A DNA stretch of 37,915 nucleotides from Prevotellaceae bacterium (lineage in GTDB: Bacteria; Bacteroidota; Bacteroidia; Bacteroidales; UBA932), in NCBI GenBank assembly GCA_031274595.1, contig JAISPX010000067.1, positions 1-37,915 of the forward strand, in the 5' to 3' direction. Shown here piece by piece: positions 26,221 through 35,532 of the stretch. The position numbers and the translations under genes are program-made. Each line of letters begins with the position of its first letter. Position 1 is the first letter of the stretch. The notes below the pieces were generated by a model. The model saw only the letters and a list, made by a program, of their open reading frames with translations. It made no database searches and was not told where the DNA came from.

Positions 26221-27618
26221 ATGGCAAATAAAATAACTACAGCAAAAAGCATTGAAATTGAAGAAGTTAATCGGTTTGAATCTCGATATTTTTACAATAG
26301 AAATTTATTGACAGATACTTTTAATAAATTCGGGTTTTCTACAATTAACGCAATAGCAGATTTAAAAAGTGGTTCTACCCCTGAACATTATGACGAAAAA
26401 CACTCTGAAAAAGATTGCTATTTTATTAAGTCGGCAGATGTGAAAAGATATAATTTGAATGAAACAACAATAAGTTATGTATCAGAACAAACTCATAAAA
26501 CAAGAAAAAGAATGTTGGTTTTTCCTGATGATATTCTTGTTTCTAATACAGGAAAATATTTAGGTTTTGCTTGTGTTGTTCCAGAAGAAATTGCCGAAAG
26601 CACTACAAATCAAAATATTTCTATCTTAAAATTGAATAAAAAAGGACACAATTTTAATTCTTATTTTATTGCCACTTATCTAAACTCATATTTTGGGCAA
26701 CGAGAAATAGAATCACTTTTGACATTGACGGGGCAAAAATATTTGAATAGCACAAATTTTAAAAGGTTGCGTATTCCTATAATTGATAATGAAATGGTAA
26801 AAAAAATATCTGACAAAATGCAAACTGCAATTTTGAAGGAAACAAAATCTTTATCTTTATTACAGCAAGCCCAAACTCTTTTCTACGAAAAGTTAGACAT
26901 AGATTTTTCAAAAGTTGAAAAACAAAACTATTTTTCAGTCAAATTATCCGATTTTGCCAGTGCTGATTTATGGTCGCCAATGTATTCTTATCCGCTATAT
27001 GTAAATACATTAAAAGAAGTTCAAAAGAAAATTCAAACCATTTCGTTAGGAAAAATTGCCACACTGAAAAAAGGTGATGAAGTTGGCAGCGACAATTATA
27101 TTGGCTATCTTGAAAAACGCAAAACAGATGTGCCTTTTGTACGCACTTCCGATATTGTAAACTACGAAACAGACCAATACCCCGATTTTTACATTCCAAA
27201 AGAAATTTTTAACGAATTGCAACAAAACAATACTGGAAGTGATATTTTATTTACAAAAGACGGCAAAATTGGAATGGTAGGAATGATAACAGAAAACGAG
27301 AAAAGCATTATAGCGTCAGGTTTAGCACGAATAAAACTCAAAACCGAAGCCAAACAATACAATGTAACACCCGAATATTTATTTTTGGTATTGTCACTAA
27401 AAGAATTTGGATCATATGCCTCAAAACGCCGTACTGTCGTTGCTTCTACAATTCCACATTTGCGAGAAGAACGACTGAGGGAAATTGAAATTCCAATTAT
27501 AGAAAAATCTTATATTGATGAACTTACGATATTAGTTAGGGAAGCATTTGAATTGAAAGATGAGAGAAAACAAATAATCAATGAAGTTCGAAATATTATG
27601 GATAACTACTTTGAATAA
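26221..27618 (+). CDS. hsdS: restriction-modification specificity subunit S
   Basis: This 465-residue subunit has two target recognition domains, each recognising half of a bipartite DNA site. The first spans about 30-210 (INAIADLKSGSTPEHYDEK...IKSADVKRYNL, LTGQKYLNSTNFKRLRIPI). The second spans about 275-450 (SLGKIATLKKGDEVGSDNY...FVRTSDIVNYE, RRTVVASTIPHLREERLREIEIPII). Conserved helices follow each. It is coupled to the upstream nuclease-methylase gene and supplies sequence specificity to both activities. Only one S gene is present, so no shuffling partner is visible. Confidence 0.92.
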   Translation: MANKITTAKSIEIEEVNRFESRYFYNRNLLTDTFNKFGFSTINAIADLKSGSTPEHYDEKHSEKDCYFIKSADVKRYNLNETTISYVSEQTHKTRKRMLVFPDDILVSNTGKYLGFACVVPEEIAESTTNQNISILKLNKKGHNFNSYFIATYLNSYFGQREIESLLTLTGQKYLNSTNFKRLRIPIIDNEMVKKISDKMQTAILKETKSLSLLQQAQTLFYEKLDIDFSKVEKQNYFSVKLSDFASADLWSPMYSYPLYVNTLKEVQKKIQTISLGKIATLKKGDEVGSDNYIGYLEKRKTDVPFVRTSDIVNYETDQYPDFYIPKEIFNELQQNNTGSDILFTKDGKIGMVGMITENEKSIIASGLARIKLKTEAKQYNVTPEYLFLVLSLKEFGSYASKRRTVVASTIPHLREERLREIEIPIIEKSYIDELTILVREAFELKDERKQIINEVRNIMDNYFE

Positions 27619-27623
27619 AAAAA

Positions 27624-27940
27624 TGAAACAGAAGGCGACACTTTGGCACAGACATTTAAGAGCGAACACGGCAATTTTTTTCAGACGGTTTCCGCAAAGC
27701 GTTCCACCACGAAACAATATCATATTTGCAACACCCGCACAAATCAACAACCCCAAAATGGTACTTTTTCAAGCCCTTCCCGCCCAATTCGACCGCGCCA
27801 AATGTCTTGAAATTGCTGCGCAATTACAAATCACAGAAAGCACCGCCGACAAGCAAAAACTCAACAAAAAAACATTTCATTTGCAGGTAATTTATAAACT
27901 TTTTATAATTTTACGGCATGTAAATCATCTAATAAAGTAA
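27624..27940 (+). pseudogene. possible remnant of a mobile-element protein (DUF3987/VirE-like C-terminus)
   Basis: This stretch behind hsdS has an open frame starting MKQKATLWHRHLRANTA. Only one part looks like a real protein: VLFQALPAQFDRAKCLEIA followed by AQLQITESTADKQ (about 27759-27855). It resembles the winged-helix C-terminus of DUF3987/VirE-type primase-like proteins common on Bacteroidetes mobile elements. The rest has no recognisable features and the frame ends without the rest of that domain. I read it as a scar from an inserted element; function is not expected. Confidence 0.4.
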
Positions 27941-27945
27941 AATAT

Positions 27946-29385
27946 ATGATAAGTTTTTGTGTAGCATTTATAGTTTTGATTGCTGGCTATTTTATATATG
28001 GCAAATTTGTCGAACGGGTTTTTGTGGTTGACAAAAGCCGACAAACGCCTGCATATTCAATGAACGACAACGTAGATTACGTTCCGATGTCGTGGTGGCG
28101 TATATTTCTTATTCAATTTTTGAATATAGCGGGATTAGGTCCCATTTTTGGTGCGATAATGGGAATTATGTTTGGATCTGCTGCGTTTTTATGGATTGTT
28201 TTCGGAACTATTTTTGGCGGAGCGGTTCACGATTATTTTTCGGGAATGATGTCGGTTCGCAACAAAGGGGCAAGTTTACCCGAACTCAACGGGAAAGAGC
28301 TTGGAGTTGCAGCAAAGCAGTTTATGAGGATTTTCTCGCTGTTGCTGATGATTTTGGTCGGAGCAGTATTTGTTTCGGGACCTGCCGGATTGCTTGCCGG
28401 AATGACATCCGATTTTTTGAATGTTTTTTGGTGGACGGTTATCGTATTCGTTTATTATATTTTGGCAACCCTGCTTCCTATCGACAAACTTATAGGAAAA
28501 ATTTATCCTGTGTTTGGCGCTGTTCTTATATTCATGGCTGTCGGTATATTGATTGCGTTGTTTGCAAACAATGCTCCCGTACCTGAAATTACAGACGGTT
28601 TGGCAAACAGACATCCCGATGGATTACCCATATTTCCGATGATGTTTGTGTCGATTGCCTGCGGCGCAATATCGGGATTTCATGCCACGCAGTCGCCAAT
28701 GATGGCGCGATGTTTGCAAAACGAAAAACATGGTCGCCGATGTTTTTACGGCGCAATGGTTGCCGAAGGTATTTTAGCGTTGATTTGGGCTGCGGCGGCT
28801 TCATCGTTTTTCGGTTCTGTTGATGGTTTGCAGCAATTTGCTGCGGAACTTCCTAAAAATTCAAACACAGGCGCCGAAGTTGTTAACGTAATATCTAAAA
28901 CGTGGCTTGGAACATTCGGCGGAATATTGGCTTTGCTTGGAGTTGTTGCCGCGCCAATTACTTCGGGCGATACGGCTTTGCGTTCGGCGCGTTTGATTGT
29001 TGCCGACTTTTTGCACATCAGCCAGCAAAAATTAACAAAACGGCTGTTTGTTGCGTTGCCTATTTTTGCAATGACGTTTATAATATTATTTTTTATTCCT
29101 TTCAATATTTTATGGAGATATTTTGCATGGTGTAATCAAACATTAGCCGTGTTTACGCTTTGGGCGATTACGGTTTATTTGTGCCGCAACAAAAAGAATT
29201 ATTTTATAACGCTTGTTCCCGCACTGTTTATGACTGCGGTAACGTCAACATACATTTTCATTGCGCCCGAAGGTTTCAGATTAGATGCAACTTTGTCAAA
29301 CATACTTGGGTTTTCAATAACAATATTTATAGGAATTTTGTTTTTTTATTGCAGAAAGAAGTTGCTTAAAATGAAATGTTTTTAA
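27946..29385 (+). CDS. cstA: CstA family carbon starvation / peptide transporter
   Basis: This 479-residue integral membrane protein has about a dozen hydrophobic segments. It carries the CstA signatures FLNIAGLGPIFGAIMG, GTIFGGAVHDYFSGMMSVR, FVSIACGAISGFHATQSP and APITSGDTALRSARLI. Members carry peptides or pyruvate across the inner membrane during carbon limitation. The protein is shorter than the 700-residue E. coli form, as is usual for this branch. Convergent with rlmB. Confidence 0.93.
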   Translation: MISFCVAFIVLIAGYFIYGKFVERVFVVDKSRQTPAYSMNDNVDYVPMSWWRIFLIQFLNIAGLGPIFGAIMGIMFGSAAFLWIVFGTIFGGAVHDYFSGMMSVRNKGASLPELNGKELGVAAKQFMRIFSLLLMILVGAVFVSGPAGLLAGMTSDFLNVFWWTVIVFVYYILATLLPIDKLIGKIYPVFGAVLIFMAVGILIALFANNAPVPEITDGLANRHPDGLPIFPMMFVSIACGAISGFHATQSPMMARCLQNEKHGRRCFYGAMVAEGILALIWAAAASSFFGSVDGLQQFAAELPKNSNTGAEVVNVISKTWLGTFGGILALLGVVAAPITSGDTALRSARLIVADFLHISQQKLTKRLFVALPIFAMTFIILFFIPFNILWRYFAWCNQTLAVFTLWAITVYLCRNKKNYFITLVPALFMTAVTSTYIFIAPEGFRLDATLSNILGFSITIFIGILFFYCRKKLLKMKCF

Positions 29386-29413
29386 TTATCTTGGCTTATG
29401 ATTTATTAAGCGG

Positions 29414-30154
29414 CTAAATATTGTTTTTTTGTTTTTGTTTCACTGCTTCAAACATCAGGATACTTGCTGCTGCCGACACGTTCAGCGAATTTATTTTTCC
29501 GCAAATCGGAATTTTTACCTGTTCGTCGCAAAGTTCAATGTTTGTTCTGGAAATTCCCGTATCTTCTGAACCCATTATCAACGCTGTAGGTTTTATATAA
29601 TTTATGTCATAATATAATTTCTCGGCTTTCTCGGTTGCGGCAATTATTTGAAATCCTGCCGATTTTAAATAAAAAATTGCAGTCTTCAAATTTGGCACGC
29701 GACACACGGGAATTATATTCAGCGCTCCGCACGAAGTTTTAACAGCATCGGCATTGACAGGGGCAGCGCCTTTTGCAGGCATAATCACGGCTTGCGCTCC
29801 TGCACATTCTGCTGAACGCGCAATTGCTCCGAAATTACGTACATCCGTTACTCCGTCAAGAATCACGACAAGAGGATTTTCTGTGGATTGTATAATATTT
29901 TCTATTGTTGTTTCAAAATCGGCAAGTTCAATAGCGGCGCACAATGCAACAACTCCCTGATGATTTTTTTGCGTAAATCGGTTTAATCGTTCAACAGGAA
30001 CCCATTGCGTGAAAATGTTGCGCTGTTTTATCAATCTTGTAAGTTGATGAAAGAGTTCGCCGTCTGAGCCTTGTTTCAGATATATTTTTTCAATTTCTTT
30101 ACCTGTTTCAATCGCTTCTATCACAGGACGAATGCCAAAAATTATATTTTCCAT
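29414..30154 (-). CDS. rlmB: 23S rRNA (guanosine-2'-O-)-methyltransferase RlmB
   Basis: This 246-residue SPOUT-class methyltransferase has an N-terminal substrate-binding domain (IFGIRPVIEAIETGKEIEKIYLKQG) and the three knot motifs DGVTDVRNFGAIARSAECAG, ALIMGSEDTGIS and IPICGKINSLNVSAAASILMFE. It is expected to 2'-O-methylate a guanosine of 23S rRNA (G2251 in E. coli). Other TrmH-family targets cannot be fully excluded. Confidence 0.93.
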   Translation of the reverse strand: MENIIFGIRPVIEAIETGKEIEKIYLKQGSDGELFHQLTRLIKQRNIFTQWVPVERLNRFTQKNHQGVVALCAAIELADFETTIENIIQSTENPLVVILDGVTDVRNFGAIARSAECAGAQAVIMPAKGAAPVNADAVKTSCGALNIIPVCRVPNLKTAIFYLKSAGFQIIAATEKAEKLYYDINYIKPTALIMGSEDTGISRTNIELCDEQVKIPICGKINSLNVSAAASILMFEAVKQKQKNNI

Positions 30155-30256
30155 AATAAATTAATAAAAGTTTGTCTATTTATAAAGTTTCGTAATGTTC
30201 GTGTTTTTTAGTATATTGCTTAATATTGATGTTAAATTAATCATAATTTCTAATTC

Positions 30257-32200
30257 TTAATTATCCATCATCAGTTCCAATTCGTAATTAAGTTTTTCCC
30301 ATTCATGCATTTGCTTTGCAAGTTCCGATTTCAGCGAATTGTATTCCGTAAAGATACTTTTGTCGTTAATATCAAGATTATGAGTTTCGGGGTCGGCAAG
30401 TTTTTTGTTCCATTCTGCGATTTTGGTTTCCATATCTTCAATATGTTTTTCGATTTTGTTGATGGATGTTTGTATTTTCCGCAAATTTTTTTCGTTTTCT
30501 TTTTTTTTCAGATACTCATCTTTTCCTGTTGTTATTTTATTTTTTTGCGATACGGTAATTTCATTTTTCCTTTCTATTTCGGCTAAATTTTCAATCTTTC
30601 GGCGTTGCAGGAAATAATAAACTCCTCCAAGATATTCCTTAACTTTTTGGTCGCGAAATTCATAAATTTTATCTGCCAAACCGTCAAGAAACTCGCGGTC
30701 GTGCGATACCACCAAAAGCGTTCCATCATATTTCAACAAAGCATCTTTCAAAATATCTTTCGAGCGCATATCCATGTGATTTGTAGGTTCGTCGAGTACA
30801 AGAAAATTGTAGGGTTCAATTAATAATTTTGCCATTGCAAGCCGTGAACGTTCTCCGCCCGAAAGCACTTTCACTTTTTTATCTATATCATCGCCTCTGA
30901 ATAAAAACGCTCCGAGAATATCGCGTAATTTTGTGCGAATATCGCCGACAGCAATGCGTTCAAGAGTTTCAAAAACCGTAGCATTGTTATCCATGATTGT
31001 ATCCTGATTTTGCGCAAAATATCCAAGATTCACATTGTATCCGAGTTTGGCTTCGCCATGTTCGTAATCGAGTTCTCCTGTGATTATGCGAGCCATAGTT
31101 GTTTTTCCTTCGCCGTTGCGTCCCACAAATGCAATACGATTTCCGCGTTCAATTTTAAAATTTACGTCTTCAAAAATTACGTTATTTCCGAATTGTTTAC
31201 CAATATTTTTTGCTTCAAAAACCACCTGTCCTGAACGCGGAGCAGGCGGAAATTTTATATGCAACGCCGAATTATCTTCTTCGTCTATCTCTATTATGTC
31301 AAGTTTTTCGAGTTGCTTTATTCTTGACTGAACCTGATTTGATTTTGTAGGTTTGTATCTGAATTTATTTATAAAATCCTGAGTGGTTTCAATCAATTTT
31401 TGTTGATTTTGATATGCGGCTATTTGCTGTTCGCGCCGTTCCTTGCGCAGTTGCACAAATTGCGAATAAGGCGCTTTGTAATCATAAACTTTTCCCAACA
31501 AAATTTCGACAGTTCGGGTTGTTACATTATTCAGAAATGCGCGGTCGTGCGAAATCAAAACCAGAGCGCCATCAAAGGCTTTCAGATAATCTTCGAGCCA
31601 TTGTATGGATTCTATATCAAGATGATTTGTCGGTTCATCAAGCAAAATCAAATTTGGACGCCGCAAAAGTATTTTTGCAAGTTCGATTCGCATACGCCAG
31701 CCGCCGCTAAACTCTGCCGTTTTTCTGTAAAAATCGGTTCGTCTGAACCCAAGTCCAAGTAAAGTCTGCTCAATATTTGCTTCGCGGTTTTCGCCTCCGT
31801 GAATATTGTATAAATCGTTTGCTTCGTTAAGTTTTTCAATAGTTTTCAGATATTCCGCCGAATTATAATCATCATATTTGCACAAGTCGTCTGTGAGTTT
31901 TGCGATTTGTTTTTCGATACTTTGCAGGATGTCAAACGCTTTCATTACTTCGTCAAAAACGGTGAGATGGTCATAATGCGGCATTTGCTGCGGCAAATAT
32001 CCTGTGCTTACGTCGGCAGGACACGACACAGCGCCCGATGATGGACTTTGTAAACGCATAAGAATCTTCAACAATGTCGATTTTCCCGCTCCGTTTTTGC
32101 CGACAAGACCGATACGGTCGCGCGAATTTATCATTATCGAAATGTTGTCAATCAGCGTAAACCCGCCGAATGAAACGCTTATATTATCTAATGATACCAA
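30257..32200 (-). CDS. ABC-F family ATPase
   Basis: This 647-residue protein has two ABC ATPase domains and no membrane part. Each has a Walker A (GKNGAGKS; GRNGEGKT), a signature (FSGGWRMRIELAKIL; LSGGERSRLAMAKLL) and a Walker B with LDEPTNHLD or LDEPTNHMD. A linker rich in charged residues (about 240-300) and a C-terminal coiled coil (about 560-647) follow the Uup/YdiF pattern. ABC-F proteins act on the ribosome, not in transport. The start is TTG 32200. A -7 box TAATTTTG (complement of 32226-32233) leaves a leader too short for any other start. Confidence 0.94.
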   Translation of the reverse strand: MVSLDNISVSFGGFTLIDNISIMINSRDRIGLVGKNGAGKSTLLKILMRLQSPSSGAVSCPADVSTGYLPQQMPHYDHLTVFDEVMKAFDILQSIEKQIAKLTDDLCKYDDYNSAEYLKTIEKLNEANDLYNIHGGENREANIEQTLLGLGFRRTDFYRKTAEFSGGWRMRIELAKILLRRPNLILLDEPTNHLDIESIQWLEDYLKAFDGALVLISHDRAFLNNVTTRTVEILLGKVYDYKAPYSQFVQLRKERREQQIAAYQNQQKLIETTQDFINKFRYKPTKSNQVQSRIKQLEKLDIIEIDEEDNSALHIKFPPAPRSGQVVFEAKNIGKQFGNNVIFEDVNFKIERGNRIAFVGRNGEGKTTMARIITGELDYEHGEAKLGYNVNLGYFAQNQDTIMDNNATVFETLERIAVGDIRTKLRDILGAFLFRGDDIDKKVKVLSGGERSRLAMAKLLIEPYNFLVLDEPTNHMDMRSKDILKDALLKYDGTLLVVSHDREFLDGLADKIYEFRDQKVKEYLGGVYYFLQRRKIENLAEIERKNEITVSQKNKITTGKDEYLKKKENEKNLRKIQTSINKIEKHIEDMETKIAEWNKKLADPETHNLDINDKSIFTEYNSLKSELAKQMHEWEKLNYELELMMDN

Positions 32201-32405
32201 TTTTCTGTTTTTTTAAATTTGACGACAAAATTACATATTTATGTGGAAATAGAAATTATTTAGTTGAAAGTTTGTAAAGTTCATAAAGTTGAAAGTGATT
32301 TGTTATTTACTATTTTGTTATTTACGATTTACTATTGTTTTTTCATTTTTCATTCTTCATTTTTCACTTCATTAGATTGCTTCGCCTGCCGTTCGCAAAA
32401 ACAAA

Positions 32406-32438
32406 AACCCTGACAGAATTTCAAACTCTGTCAGGGTT
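32406..32438 (-). terminator. terminator of the TerB/VWA operon
   Basis: A perfect 12-bp stem (AACCCTGACAGA with TCTGTCAGGGTT) with a nine-base loop lies about 55 bases past the stop codon of the DUF6804-type gene. On the minus strand it runs straight into TTTTTGTTTTT. Confidence 0.85.
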
Positions 32439-32491
32439 AAGTTTACAATAGAAAGCGCGATATAGAACCTTGCGCCAACGAAACGATAATT

Positions 32492-32794
32492 TTATTTATT
32501 TTCCTTTGTCATTAATGATTTTGCCGTAAATATTATTGCTGCTACAATGTCTATTGGTATCCAAGTCGCTTTACTGTGTAAATAAACGGGATTTAGCGGG
32601 TTAAATACTATGGCAATAATACAGAATAAAATAACCCACAAATTTATGCCATTTTTAAATTCGCTGTGAATAACAGCGATTGAACCTATTGTTACTGCTA
32701 TACGAAGAAAAGTATAATAACCAATAGGTAAACGCGCTATTGCAAGTAATAATAATCCTGCGCATATTACACATATTAATGGTAAATATTTCAT
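32492..32794 (-). CDS. DUF6804-type small membrane protein
   Basis: This 100-residue protein has about three to four hydrophobic segments. LPIGYYTFLRIAVTIGSIAVI and FNPLNPVYLHSKATWIPIDIVAAIIF match the DUF6804 family, which has no known function. AGGAG lies about 10 bases before the ATG. It is the last gene of the leftward operon, 30 nt after the VWA-like lipoprotein. Such proteins also occur alone, so its membership in the system is less certain than that of the genes before it. Confidence 0.75.
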   Translation of the reverse strand: MKYLPLICVICAGLLLLAIARLPIGYYTFLRIAVTIGSIAVIHSEFKNGINLWVILFCIIAIVFNPLNPVYLHSKATWIPIDIVAAIIFTAKSLMTKENK

Positions 32795-32824
32795 TTTGTT
32801 TATCTCCTATTTAATATTATTTTC

Positions 32825-33703
32825 TTATTTAAAATCCAAAAAATCTTCTATCATTTTTTTTGTATTGGATGGCAAATCGCTACTGTAAACATTAGAGTGC
32901 AATACATTCATTTCTTTCAGCCATTTTTCTATCACATATTTCAATGTGTTTTCATCATTTTTGACCTTTTCGGCAGATATTTCCAATACAAGTACTTCCA
33001 AATTGTTCAAATCATTACGAGTAGAAATAAGTCCAAAATCATCCTTGTTTATTTGCTCCTTATACGAAAGATTTCTATATCTTGCTATATTTTCCACACG
33101 TAAATAAGCGTATCTGTTTCCTGTCTTTGATACTGAATTTTCATGATATATGTATCCGTCTGTAAGTATTATCAATATATTGCGATAAGTGGTATCCCTA
33201 TCAACGCAATAATTGGTTACATTGTCGTTAAAGAAACGCCAAATATCGCTGCCGGGCCATTCATTTGTATTTATGGCTTTATCATAAATATTAGTAATAT
33301 TTTGAGTAAACAGGTATGAAATCGAATCATATATGTTTTTTCTTCCTTGATTATTCATATTTGAACAATCTATTTTAAGTTTGTTGGCAATGTTGTTTAT
33401 TTCAGGATCTGCCGGCGGCGGCGTAAAAAACACTTTTATTCTTCCTTTTGCCTTCCATGCCGTACGTTTTTCCATATCCTTTTTGAAATATTCGGTAATG
33501 ATTTTTATTATTTCTATATCTCTTTCCTTATGTGAAGGTATAGCAGGATGTATGTTCGGACTAATTCTGTCCGACAAATCCAGTAAAATCGAAATATTCA
33601 GTTGTTTTGGTTCGGCTTTTGCCGGTTTATCTGTTTTTTTGCCGCAACTGTTGCTTCCTAAAATGAACAGGAAAGCGGTAAAGTAAAAAATTATTTTTTT
33701 CAT
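32825..33703 (-). CDS. VWA-like lipoprotein
   Basis: This 292-residue protein has a lipoprotein signal (MKKIIFYFTAFLFILGSNSCG). The mature part follows the von Willebrand A fold. A first strand ISILLDLSDRI gives a DxSxR-type metal site instead of the usual DxSxS, and a central strand reads NILIILTDGYIYH. Unlike classical VWA proteins it has a long insert (about 100-165) between them. It is probably an envelope-facing adhesion or assembly protein working with the membrane proteins encoded just upstream. The gap to the preceding gene is 19 nt. Confidence 0.75.
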   Translation of the reverse strand: MKKIIFYFTAFLFILGSNSCGKKTDKPAKAEPKQLNISILLDLSDRISPNIHPAIPSHKERDIEIIKIITEYFKKDMEKRTAWKAKGRIKVFFTPPPADPEINNIANKLKIDCSNMNNQGRKNIYDSISYLFTQNITNIYDKAINTNEWPGSDIWRFFNDNVTNYCVDRDTTYRNILIILTDGYIYHENSVSKTGNRYAYLRVENIARYRNLSYKEQINKDDFGLISTRNDLNNLEVLVLEISAEKVKNDENTLKYVIEKWLKEMNVLHSNVYSSDLPSNTKKMIEDFLDFK

Positions 33704-33722
33704 GACTGTATGTATTTTATTG

Positions 33723-34994
33723 TTAATTATCTCTTACGATTGTATGGGTTTGGGCGGGTTGTCCTGTATCAACATTATTTTGTAAATTAGCAAGAAAACG
33801 ATCCTTGATATTTGTACAGATGGCTATGTCCGTATTTGGTTTTTGTACAGTGTACATATATGAAAGCCAACCTGCAAAAAAACCGCTAATATTCTGTCTT
33901 ACATCATTAAAATAGATAATGGGACGGTTAAGTTTTATCCTCAAACTTTCTATTTCTCCCTGTCTTTTATTTTTATCGGTTTGCAACCCTTTAATAATTT
34001 CTCTTATGCTTTTACATTCTGTTTTATATTCTGCTATTCTTTTCTCTCTTGTTTTGATGGCATAGTTTACTCTATCCATTTTTTCGTATTCGTCCATTAC
34101 AAAACTGAATACAAAACCCCAGATTAAATATACCACAAATCCTGCAAATATTATTAACCAGAAATTTACCTGTTGAAAAGCGTATGAAATTGTCATCGGC
34201 GGCATATCTTCAAATGCGCCTTGAGCTTCTATATTATACAATTTTTTTGTAATTTCGTAAGCAAGAATAAAGTCAAAGGCAAATGTTACTACTACCAATC
34301 CTGCAATTTTTAAATATTTGCCCCAGTTTTTTTGCTCCTGAAATTTATGAATTAAAAATCCTAATCCTAAAAATACGGCAGGAATGGTTAATATTAATAT
34401 CAACTCTGCAAAACCATCATTCCAAGCTTTAAAAAATGCCTCAGCATCAAAAATAGCCTGTATAACACCGTCCTCAGGAGTAAAATTTTTAAAGAAAGCG
34501 GAATAAGCCGCAGAACTATAAAAAACAAACAGATATATGGTTAGAAAAGATATAATTACCGCGCCTATATAGAAACTTGCTTTTGTAAACGAATCTTTGG
34601 TTATTTGCTGTGGGTGCATTCTTATATCCGATATTTCAGATTGAAGTTTTTCTATTTTGCCTTCTTCATGTTTCAGTTTTTCAACTTCACTTTTTATATT
34701 GGTGTCAACATCATTGTTTTTCGCTTCCAAACCGCTTATCTCTTGTCTAATTTCATCTTTTCTTCTTTCCTGTTCTTCTACATCTTCTCGTATTTTTTGT
34801 TCTGTGTAAATCAATACAGACTGTAAGCACGGAAGCAGCGCATCAGGATGCGCATCCACTCTTCCTGCCTGTTTTGCCCCCCATGCCTGAACAGTTATTT
34901 GATTTTGATTGTTAACTGTGTTTGTTGCCGCATTTTGTGTTGTTTGTGTTGTTTGCGTTTGATTTGTTGCAAACATTCTTCTTAATATCGCCAT
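33723..34994 (-). CDS. four-helix membrane protein with flanking coiled coils
   Basis: The 423-residue protein has a Thr/Gln/Asn-rich start (about 9-35), a first coiled coil (about 65-128), a four-helix membrane core (about 140-310, opening SFTKASFYIGAVIISFL and closing NFWLIIFAGFVVYLIWGF), a second coiled coil (about 315-365) and a polar tail. I know no named family. The core is duplicated in the next gene upstream. The gap to that gene is two bases, indicating translational coupling. The domain plan, a membrane core with large helical cytoplasmic arms, suggests a scaffold or mechanosensor, but that is a guess. Confidence 0.75.
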   Translation of the reverse strand: MAILRRMFATNQTQTTQTTQNAATNTVNNQNQITVQAWGAKQAGRVDAHPDALLPCLQSVLIYTEQKIREDVEEQERRKDEIRQEISGLEAKNNDVDTNIKSEVEKLKHEEGKIEKLQSEISDIRMHPQQITKDSFTKASFYIGAVIISFLTIYLFVFYSSAAYSAFFKNFTPEDGVIQAIFDAEAFFKAWNDGFAELILILTIPAVFLGLGFLIHKFQEQKNWGKYLKIAGLVVVTFAFDFILAYEITKKLYNIEAQGAFEDMPPMTISYAFQQVNFWLIIFAGFVVYLIWGFVFSFVMDEYEKMDRVNYAIKTREKRIAEYKTECKSIREIIKGLQTDKNKRQGEIESLRIKLNRPIIYFNDVRQNISGFFAGWLSYMYTVQKPNTDIAICTNIKDRFLANLQNNVDTGQPAQTHTIVRDN

Positions 34995-34996
34995 AA

Positions 34997-35530
34997 TTAT
35001 GATTTTTTAATTGTTTTTAATACTCTGAACATAATACTCCAAATAAGATTTACCACAAATCCTGCAAATATTATTAACCAGAAATTTATCTGTTGTAAAG
35101 CGTATGAAATTGTCATTGGCGGCATAGTTTCCAAACCGCCTTGTAGTTTGATATTATATATTTTTGCTGTAATTTCGTAAGCAAGAAGACAGTTAAAGAA
35201 GAATATTATTACTGCCAATCCTGTAATTTTTAAATATTTTCTCCAGTCTTTTTGCTCCTGAAATTTATGAATTAAAAATCCTAACCATAAAAATACGGCA
35301 GGAATGGTTAATATTAATATCAACTCTGCAAAACCATCATTCCAAGCTTTAACAAATGCCTGAGCATCAAAAATAGTCTGAGTAACGCTTCCGTCCTCCG
35401 GAGTGAAATTCTTAAAGAAAGCCGAATAAGCCGCAGAACTATAAAAAATAAACAGATATATTGTTAGAAAAATAATTCCCGCGCCTATCCAGAAACTTGC
35501 TTTTGTAAACGTTTTTTTTGACATCTCCAT
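34997..35530 (-). CDS. four-helix membrane protein, paralogue of the next gene
   Basis: This 177-residue protein is almost entirely the four-helix core of the 423-residue neighbour, with most positions identical (for example FYSSAAYSAFFKNFTPEDG and KAWNDGFAELILILTIPAVFL). It lacks both coiled coils. Its last residues KTIKKS resemble the end of the preceding TerB-like protein (ETIKKS), and the bases after both stop codons match closely, so it seems to have arisen by tandem duplication inside the operon. The gap to TerB-like is two bases. Probably forms mixed complexes with its larger copy. Confidence 0.75.
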   Translation of the reverse strand: MEMSKKTFTKASFWIGAGIIFLTIYLFIFYSSAAYSAFFKNFTPEDGSVTQTIFDAQAFVKAWNDGFAELILILTIPAVFLWLGFLIHKFQEQKDWRKYLKITGLAVIIFFFNCLLAYEITAKIYNIKLQGGLETMPPMTISYALQQINFWLIIFAGFVVNLIWSIMFRVLKTIKKS

Positions 35531-35532
35531 AA

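Noticed and set aside
28092-28586. 164-residue frame within cstA
   Set aside because: Out-of-frame reading of cstA with no domain features.
30305-30823. Phe- and Cys-rich plus-strand frames opposite the ABC-F gene
   Set aside because: Antisense shadows of the coiled-coil and ATPase coding region.
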